Shown here piece after piece: positions 58,442-64,000 of a DNA stretch of 64,000 nt. Positions within the stretch are counted from its first letter, which is position 1. Each line of letters begins with the position of its first letter. The translations under genes were made by a program, and so were the position numbers. The DNA comes from Treponema sp. GTDB lineage: Bacteria; Spirochaetota; Spirochaetia; Treponematales; Treponemataceae. The notes below the pieces were generated by a model. It saw nothing but the letters and a program-made list of their open reading frames with translations. It did no database searches and was not told where the DNA came from. The DNA lies in NCBI GenBank assembly GCA_017449285.1, contig JAFSJX010000075.1:62001-126000 (forward strand), given 5' to 3'.

Positions 58442-59653
58442 TTAGCGTTTTTTAAGGTTGCACTTTTTTTCGTACATCTGCTTGTCGGCGCGTTCAAACA
58501 TTTTCAGGTAGTTTTTATCCTGCTTAGGGATAAATTCCGCAAATCCGCATGCAATGACAACCGCTCCTTCCACCTGATTTTTCTCTACGGTGCGGTTAAA
58601 TTCTTCAACTAGTTGCTCGCGGTTCGCATAGTCCTCTCCGTCAAGAAACGCCACAAATTCATCTCCGCCTATGCGATACACGGGACTGTGCTTGAATTGC
58701 TTGCAGATTATCGAACAGGCAGACTTAATATACAAGTCACCTTCATCATGTCCTTTTGTGTCATTTATATTTTTGAGACCGTTTACATCGAATACCACAA
58801 TACCGAAATCTTTAAGATGCCCGTTCTCAATACGATGCTCGATGCTTTCTGTGTCTTCCATGTATGCCCGCTTGTTCTTTACGCCGGTCAACGGATCAGA
58901 GAACGCCATCTGCCGTGCAGAACCGATTTCGGCTTCCTGTAATTTTTCTACATAGAGCAGTTTTTCAAGTTCCTTGAGATTCGATTCTTTTTCATCTTCT
59001 AAGACGAATGTATGAAGCAGACATGTTCCGAGTAGATAGCCCATCGAATAGAATGGCATGAACGGATAAAAAATCTGAAGAATCACAAAAATCGCCATAA
59101 GCAATCCGAACAATCCGATTGCGCGGTGACGATGTTTTATATTTCCTTTTGCTTTTATCGTGACGAACAGCATACGAATGGAGATGATGAGGAACATAAG
59201 TGTCTGAAAAATGAGGTTCAGTTCTCTTCCAAGTCCAGTGTGATATATCACGTCTTTATCAAACCAGAATGCAATCGGACGGAAAAAATTAAGAGCCAGC
59301 ACAACCAACTGCGAAAAGAGGAATGTCAGACCGATACATTTCATAATTATCGAAAATCTGTCTTTATCATTCAGATAGGTGATGACGTATTGCATCCAGA
59401 ACGCCACCGAAAGAACCATTACGACAAAATAAATCTCCGTTTCGATAAAAACAAGGTGTTTGAGTTTTAACGCGTACAAGGGCTCCCAGATGACATCAGT
59501 GATGTAATACCACATAACGCCCTGTAAAAAATGTTTGTATGCCCTGTGCGCAGGTATGGTACTGGATAAGGAAGACTTTTTTAGCACGTCATAGTTGATG
59601 ATAAAATGTATCAGTAAAGCAAGACTTCCTATACTTGAATAATACACAGGCAT
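58442..59653 (-). CDS. Membrane diguanylate cyclase (GGDEF)
   Basis: About 403 residues: seven hydrophobic segments in the first 230 residues (SIGSLALLIHFIINY, FVVMVLSVAFWMQYVITYL and others), a short coiled linker (KESNLKELEKLLYVEKLQEA) and a GGDEF domain with MAFSDPLTGVKNKRAY, FDVNGLKNINDTKGHDEGD and YRIGGDEFVAFL, so it should make c-di-GMP. The start is uncertain: ATG 59653 touches GGAG directly, while GTG 59647 has it at a normal distance. It is convergent with glmS. Confidence 0.87.
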   Translation of the reverse strand: MPVYYSSIGSLALLIHFIINYDVLKKSSLSSTIPAHRAYKHFLQGVMWYYITDVIWEPLYALKLKHLVFIETEIYFVVMVLSVAFWMQYVITYLNDKDRFSIIMKCIGLTFLFSQLVVLALNFFRPIAFWFDKDVIYHTGLGRELNLIFQTLMFLIISIRMLFVTIKAKGNIKHRHRAIGLFGLLMAIFVILQIFYPFMPFYSMGYLLGTCLLHTFVLEDEKESNLKELEKLLYVEKLQEAEIGSARQMAFSDPLTGVKNKRAYMEDTESIEHRIENGHLKDFGIVVFDVNGLKNINDTKGHDEGDLYIKSACSIICKQFKHSPVYRIGGDEFVAFLDGEDYANREQLVEEFNRTVEKNQVEGAVVIACGFAEFIPKQDKNYLKMFERADKQMYEKKCNLKKR

Positions 59654-59784
59654 CTCCGATTTGAAAAATTTGCTAACGGGTACTTTAAATAGTCTACCAC
59701 AGGTTTGGGAATTTGCAAATTGATTTTCGTAACACGAAGAAAACAGTAAAATGCAAACCAGTTTTCCAAAAACGTGATTTATGC

Positions 59785-59790
59785 TATACT
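59785..59790 (+). promoter_or_regulatory. Extended -10 of the SGNH hydrolase gene
   Basis: TGC-TATACT (TATACT 59785-59790) ends 6 nt before ATG 59797, and no SD is seen; a leaderless message is likely. Confidence 0.5.
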
Positions 59791-59796
59791 CTCTGT

Positions 59797-60552
59797 ATGC
59801 GAATTCTTTGTCTTGGTGACTCAATCATGCAGTACAATGACTGCACGACCTATCCGCAGACGGGGTGGGTGCAAGAATTGAGCCGTTTTTTTCCGCGCGG
59901 AACGGAATTTTTGAACTTTGCGAAAAACGGGCGTAGTACCAAAAGTTTTATTGACGAAGGACGGTTTGAAGCGGTAAAAAAAGCCGCCCGCAAAGGTGAC
60001 TACGCGCTGATTCAGTTTGGGCATAATGATGAGAAAAAGCAGGATTCGGCGCGTTACACTTCCCCCGAAGAAGACGGCTCATATCGTGCGAATCTTGCGC
60101 TGTTCGTAGAAGAACTTCGCGCGCTTGGCGTAAAACCGATTGTCCTTACCCCGATGGCTCGACGAAAATTTGTCAGCGAGAACAAAATGGAAGACACGCA
60201 TGGCGCATATCCTGCCGCAGCCCTTGCCGAGGCAAAAAAACTGGGCGTTCCTGTTCTTGACATGACTTCGCTTACGTTCGCCTGTCTGGAGCGCGTTGGT
60301 GAAAAAAAATCCCGCCGCTTTTTTATGAACTTTGACGCAGGTGAATACGACAATTTTCCCGCTGGCAAGGACGACAACAGCCATCTGCGTCCCGACGGAG
60401 CGTTTGCCTTTGCCCGCATCGCCGCGCACGAACTGGCGCAATTGGGAAAGGCATGGGCGGAGTATGCGGAACTGTCGAATGCTGTAATTGTTGGCAACAT
60501 GAACGCGGCTGAGTTTGAGAAAGACACTGGCGATGAGAAGATGATGGCGTGA
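59797..60552 (+). CDS. SGNH/GDSL-family hydrolase (carbohydrate esterase-like)
   Basis: A 251-residue serine esterase of the rhamnogalacturonan acetylesterase type: LCLGDSIMQYN (Ser nucleophile block), FLNFAKNGRSTKSFIDEG (Gly block), IQFGHNDEKKQD (Asn block) and DDNSHLRPDGAF (Asp-His). No signal peptide is present, so it is probably cytosolic. ATG 59797 was chosen because the longer frame has no RBS and crosses the -10. It likely deacetylates sugars or oligosaccharides; substrate unknown. Confidence 0.88.
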   Translation: MRILCLGDSIMQYNDCTTYPQTGWVQELSRFFPRGTEFLNFAKNGRSTKSFIDEGRFEAVKKAARKGDYALIQFGHNDEKKQDSARYTSPEEDGSYRANLALFVEELRALGVKPIVLTPMARRKFVSENKMEDTHGAYPAAALAEAKKLGVPVLDMTSLTFACLERVGEKKSRRFFMNFDAGEYDNFPAGKDDNSHLRPDGAFAFARIAAHELAQLGKAWAEYAELSNAVIVGNMNAAEFEKDTGDEKMMA

Positions 60553-60609
60553 TGACTGGTGCAAGCAAATTGAATTTTGTGATAGAGTAAGGAGTGGGGA
60601 GGAAGAAAA

Positions 60610-61737
60610 ATGGCACGAAAAACGAGTTATTCAGTTTTAAAAAAATATTTACCAACAGATGACTTTGAAGAAAATTATGCGTTACTTAGCCATTTTATTC
60701 AGTTGCAGGGCTCTTCAACAGTGACAAAATATGAGCAGGCAATTCGTCTTAGAAATATAAACATAAATGTTTTACCCAAAAAAAATGAGTTTAATAAAAT
60801 TGTGGAAATTCCTTATACAAATAAAGATGCAAAATTTACATTTATTGACCTTTTTGCAGGAATTGGTGGATTTAGGCTGGCATTGCAGAATTGTGGTGGA
60901 GAGTGTGTTTTTTCAAGTGAATGGGATGATGCTGCGAAACAAACCTATTTTGCAAATTATGGCGAAGTTCCTTTTGGGGATATCACAAAAATCAATGTTG
61001 ATGATATTCCTGAGTTTGATGTACTTGCAGGGGGCTTTCCTTGTCAACCATTCAGTTCTATTGGAAAACGGGAAGGGTTTAAGCATAAAACGCAGGGTAC
61101 GCTCTTTTTCTATATTGCGGAAATCATAAAGATGAAACAACCAAAAGCATTTATTTTGGAAAATGTACCAGGTTTGCTTACCCATGATGAAGGTAGAACA
61201 TACAAAACGATTATGGAAGTTCTTGAGAAAGAACTTGCGTATAAGGTGACTTCAAAAGTTCTAAACAGTGCAGATTTTGGTGTTCCACAGGAAAGAAAAC
61301 GCCTGTATTTTATAGGCTTTAGGAAAGATATTGATTCTTCACATTTCGAAATGCCTGAAGGTGACGGGAAAAAAGTAGGAATTGGGCAATTTATAGAAAA
61401 AGATGCGAAAGGTCCTTCGATTTCAAAACATTTACAAGAAACATATATTTTTAAAAAAGATGATGGACACCCGGAGATAATTGATTCAAATTCCGATTTC
61501 CCTGTGAAAACATTATGTGCATCATATCACAAAATTCAGAGAATTACGGGAACTTTTGTTCGTGGAGGAGAAACAGGCTTACGATTGCTTACCGAAAATG
61601 AATGTAAGGCAATTATGGGATATCCAAAAGAATTTAAGATTCCTGTTTCACGAACCCAAATGTATCATCAGTTTGGTAATTCAGTTGCAGTTCCTGTTGT
61701 AGAGAAATTAGCAGAAAAAATGGTGAGTAATTTGTAA
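60610..61737 (+). CDS. DNA (cytosine-5)-methyltransferase of a type II R-M system
   Basis: A 375-residue C5 methylase: FTFIDLFAGIGGFRLAL (motif I, 82-87), GGFPCQPFSSIGK (motif IV, catalytic C145), ILENVPGLL (VI), QERKRLYFIG (VIII) and GNSVAVPV (X); the target-recognition region lies between about 260 and 310. The first 70 residues are an N-terminal extension with an AIRLRNINI helix. AT-rich compared with neighbours; AAGGAGTGGGGAGG-like purine tract lies upstream. It protects the host from the nuclease encoded 12 nt downstream. Target sequence unknown. Confidence 0.95.
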   Translation: MARKTSYSVLKKYLPTDDFEENYALLSHFIQLQGSSTVTKYEQAIRLRNININVLPKKNEFNKIVEIPYTNKDAKFTFIDLFAGIGGFRLALQNCGGECVFSSEWDDAAKQTYFANYGEVPFGDITKINVDDIPEFDVLAGGFPCQPFSSIGKREGFKHKTQGTLFFYIAEIIKMKQPKAFILENVPGLLTHDEGRTYKTIMEVLEKELAYKVTSKVLNSADFGVPQERKRLYFIGFRKDIDSSHFEMPEGDGKKVGIGQFIEKDAKGPSISKHLQETYIFKKDDGHPEIIDSNSDFPVKTLCASYHKIQRITGTFVRGGETGLRLLTENECKAIMGYPKEFKIPVSRTQMYHQFGNSVAVPVVEKLAEKMVSNL

Positions 61738-61749
61738 AAGGAGAAAGAA

Positions 61750-62934
61750 ATGTCACAGTTTTCAAATAGTGATAAACAAGAGCATGGACAGAATGCAAGA
61801 ATTGCACTAGAGTCAATTTTAGTTGAATGTAAAAAGTATTCTTATATCAAAGAGATTATAAAAGAATATCGTTGTGGTTATGCTGATTATGACAATAAAC
61901 AGTTTTATTGCAATTTTGTAATTATTTTTCAGAATAATGTAAAATGGATTGTAAATATAACAACTTCTTTTCGTTCTGATAGGCTGAAAGGAAATCAATG
62001 GGACAGTTATAATATCAAAGAAATTGACTCCACAATTTCAAAATCCTTTTTAGTTTATCCCGATGATTTATCACAGGATGAGAAAGATGATTTTATTGCT
62101 TATAAATATAAAATTTTGAATAAAATTCATTTTTCTGCAATTGATGATATTGTTGGACAGCAAGAATTATTTGAACTGATAGAAAACTATGCAAATAAGG
62201 AATTGTCAGTTGGCATAAAAAAAGATATTCAAGGAAATAATTTTGAAACTTATATTTCGAATATTTTAACTAATGAGCAGAATCTTGAAAAATGGCAAAC
62301 GGAAAATCTTAAATTAGTTGGTATGCATTATGATTTTTTTATAAAAATACTAAATTGTTTTAAAATCGATAAGCATACTGTTTCAAAAATTAAAGCAACG
62401 GCAGATAAAAAAATAATTGGAAATTTATTGACCTCGGGTAATCCTAAAACGGATATTATTGTAACTGTTTATACAAAAAATAATGCGGTGAAAAATTTTA
62501 CAATCAGTTGCAAAAAATCTAATGCAAAGTCGGTAAGTGTTCATCAATATACGGCAAACGCTTTTGCAGATGCCCTTGACCCGGACAATAAAACACTTCG
62601 AAAGTTGCTACAAAAATTTCAAGAAGTTGGCAATTTGCGTGATTTTGGTGAGGAAAATGCCGAAGCCTTAAAAGCAGAACTGAAGCCAAATTTGGAAAAA
62701 CTTGTAAGATGGGTAATCGGTGGGTATGGTGGCAAAGTACAAAATCAACTTCAAATTGCGGATTATATTTTAATTTCTGATGGAAATGATATATGTATTT
62801 ATACGCTTGATGAATATACAAATTTGCTTTTAAAACCTGAGAATGAAAGTCATTTTGGAACTCCATTCCAATGGACTTTTGCTTCAGGGAGAAAGGGTAA
62901 AGATATTCAGTTAAAATGTAAGGTTATAAAATAG
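61750..62934 (+). CDS. Type II restriction endonuclease, MspI-like
   Basis: A 394-residue protein paired with the methylase 12 nt upstream, AAGGAGAAAG before ATG. The C-terminal region holds a PD-(D/E)XK-like core: SGNPKTDIIVTVYT, then NFTISCKKSNAKSVSVHQYT, which resembles the core of MspI-type nucleases (cutting CCGG). The N-terminal 200 residues have no motif I can name. Pairing with a C5 methylase agrees with an MspI-like specificity, but the site is not established. AT-rich, probable horizontal gain. Confidence 0.8.
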   Translation: MSQFSNSDKQEHGQNARIALESILVECKKYSYIKEIIKEYRCGYADYDNKQFYCNFVIIFQNNVKWIVNITTSFRSDRLKGNQWDSYNIKEIDSTISKSFLVYPDDLSQDEKDDFIAYKYKILNKIHFSAIDDIVGQQELFELIENYANKELSVGIKKDIQGNNFETYISNILTNEQNLEKWQTENLKLVGMHYDFFIKILNCFKIDKHTVSKIKATADKKIIGNLLTSGNPKTDIIVTVYTKNNAVKNFTISCKKSNAKSVSVHQYTANAFADALDPDNKTLRKLLQKFQEVGNLRDFGEENAEALKAELKPNLEKLVRWVIGGYGGKVQNQLQIADYILISDGNDICIYTLDEYTNLLLKPENESHFGTPFQWTFASGRKGKDIQLKCKVIK

Positions 62935-62942
62935 GAAATTTA

Positions 62943-63050
62943 TCGGGGCGTTGCGGGGCTGAAAAGCGCATTGTTGCCCCGCAGAGGGGGTAGGTGGAAA
63001 TGAGGAGCGTAGCGACGAATTGTAGCCGAGGGGGAGACTTCCCCCTCCTA
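62943..63050 (-). repeat. Dispersed intergenic repeat, copy D (inverted)
   Basis: Begins CGGGGCGTTGCGGGG and ends with hairpin GAGGGGGA (63028-63035) / TCCCCCTC (63040-63047), loop GACT, then CTAAATAAAT. Block order equals copy C: GGGGCGTT, GAGCGTAGCGACG, AGCCGAGGGG. It lies between the restriction gene and glnA. Confidence 0.65.
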
Positions 63051-63073
63051 AATAAATAAAACGGAGGCACTAT

Positions 63074-64000
63074 ATGTACACAAAATCCGAAGCGTTGCAG
63101 TATATTCAGGAGAACGATGTTAAGTTCATCAAGTTGTTTTTTACGGATATTTTTGGCTCGATAAAGTCGCTTTCGATTCAGCCGTCGGAGTTGGAGCGGG
63201 CGTTTGAGACGGGGATTTGTTTTGACGCAAGCAGTGTGCGGGGATTTTTTGGTATAACCAAGAGCGATTTGTTTATTGTGCCAGACCCGGCGACCTTGTG
63301 CGTGCTTCCGTGGCGGCCGCAGACGGGCAGGGTGGTGCGCTTTTTCTGCAATATTCGCTCCATTGACGGTACTCCCTTTGCGGGTGACCCCCGGCGGATG
63401 CTCAAAAATCAGGTGAAAAAAGCTGCCGAGCAGGGGTATGACATCAGAATCGGCACGGAATGTGAATTTTATCTGTTCAAACTGGACGAAAAGGGCGACC
63501 CGACTCATGTTCCTCAGGATACGGCGGGCTACTGTGACCTTGCTCCCCGCGACCGTGGCGAAAATGTGCGGCGGGAAATCTGTCTGACCTTGGAGCAGAT
63601 GGGCGTTCACCCGGAATCAAGTCATCACGAGGACGGCCCGGGGCAGAACGAGGTGGATTTTAGGCGCAGTGACCCGATGACTGCCGCGGACAACCTTGCT
63701 ACGTTCAAGACGGTGGTAAAAACGGTGGCGGACAGGTACGGGCTTTTTGCGTCGTTTATGGCAAAACCGCTTGCGGACGAGGCGGGAAGTGGTCTGCATT
63801 TTACGATTTTGCTCCGTAAGGACGGAAAGAATCTGTTTGCGGGCGATTTGTCGGCAGAGGCGCAGTCGTTCATCGCGGGCATTTTGTTCCGTGTGCGCGA
63901 AATTACGGCGTTCTTGAATCCGTTTCCCAATTCGTATGAGCGTTTCGGTGCGTTTGAGGCTCCGCGGTATATCAGTTGGGGGCGCGAGAACCGCAGTCAG
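63074..64000 (+). CDS. glnA: Glutamine synthetase (3' end cut by window edge)
   Basis: Assimilates ammonia into glutamine. ATG 63074 follows CGGAGG at 63062-63067. The visible 309 residues include VKFIKLFFTDIFGSIKSLSI, the beta-grasp SVRGFFGITKSDLFIVPDP, the metal-binding GTECEFYLF and the HHEDGPGQNEVDF motif, and the AGSGLHFTILL block. The C-terminal third, with the PTPNSYKR-like continuation NPFPNSYERF already visible, is outside. The length so far fits the short (about 440-aa, GlnA1-type) form. Confidence 0.96.
   Translation, partial: MYTKSEALQYIQENDVKFIKLFFTDIFGSIKSLSIQPSELERAFETGICFDASSVRGFFGITKSDLFIVPDPATLCVLPWRPQTGRVVRFFCNIRSIDGTPFAGDPRRMLKNQVKKAAEQGYDIRIGTECEFYLFKLDEKGDPTHVPQDTAGYCDLAPRDRGENVRREICLTLEQMGVHPESSHHEDGPGQNEVDFRRSDPMTAADNLATFKTVVKTVADRYGLFASFMAKPLADEAGSGLHFTILLRKDGKNLFAGDLSAEAQSFIAGILFRVREITAFLNPFPNSYERFGAFEAPRYISWGRENRSQ

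Overview
The window reads as chromosome of a host-associated Treponema-like spirochete. The basis is inference from content: lipoproteins with loose lipoboxes, InlB/Listeria-Bacteroides repeat lipoproteins, a RarA ATPase fused to a spirochete-type C-terminal extension, LpoB/LPP20-type envelope lipoproteins, and a diversity-generating retroelement (DGR) whose target is a large surface lipoprotein. Most genes are dense housekeeping genes at moderate GC. Two blocks are visibly AT-rich and look acquired: a surface-polysaccharide operon (about 8.7-15.3 kb) and a type II restriction-modification pair (60.6-62.9 kb). No rRNA, tRNA, CRISPR array or IS element was recognised.

Layout. 1-6.2 kb: adk (cut by the window edge), a 36-aa holin-like toxin candidate, a 776-aa InlB-repeat lipoprotein ending in a C-type-lectin-like domain, and a RarA fusion. 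6.3-16.8 kb: an XRE regulator facing three operator-like repeats and a divergent polysaccharide operon (cytidylyltransferase, SDR, CDP-alditol phosphotransferase, flippase, LicD, Wzy-like polymerase, three glycosyltransferases) that ends in a second XRE gene. 16.9-30.4 kb: recG, yggT, murJ, mgtC, antiporter, an InlB lipoprotein, rlmM-like, PilZ, purC, D-LDH, a beta-barrel protein and gltX. 30.7-33.4 kb: HD-GYP response regulator and acyl-CoA/AMP ligase. 33.4-39.9 kb: the DGR (leader, target lipoprotein, avd, template repeat, reverse transcriptase) and a convergent Rpn nuclease. 40.3-47.5 kb: mraY, radA, a NusG-II protein, lpoB/LPP20 genes and a DUF4015 glycoside hydrolase-like lipoprotein. 47.5-51 kb: a duplicated ion-channel/RCK plus cyclic-nucleotide-binding module. 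51-64 kb: mnmE, a solute-binding protein, a beta-barrel protein, a degenerate HD-GYP protein, glmS, a diguanylate cyclase, an SGNH hydrolase, the R-M pair and glnA (cut).

The centre of interest is the DGR. The template repeat (37601-37733) and the variable repeat at the 3' end of the 1100-aa lipoprotein gene (36841-36973) align without gaps at an offset of 760. By hand count they differ at 18 of 133 positions, 17 of them template adenines. Upstream of the target lies an unusual leader: a near-consensus promoter, a start codon about 7 nt after the -10 box, nine perfect 8-bp tandem repeats inside that leader ORF, and a perfect 16-bp intrinsic terminator just before the target's ribosome binding site. 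A change of one 8-bp unit would switch the leader reading frame, and one of the three frames runs through the whole terminator. This suggests phase-variable transcription attenuation of a DGR-diversified surface protein. The paralogous lipoprotein at 1.1-3.4 kb has a parallel promoter, short leader ORF and terminator arrangement.

Cyclic-nucleotide signalling recurs: PilZ, HD-GYP and GGDEF proteins, one HD-GYP-like protein with lost metal ligands, and two CNB-domain proteins paired with channels. Several promoters sit so close to start codons that leaderless translation looks common.
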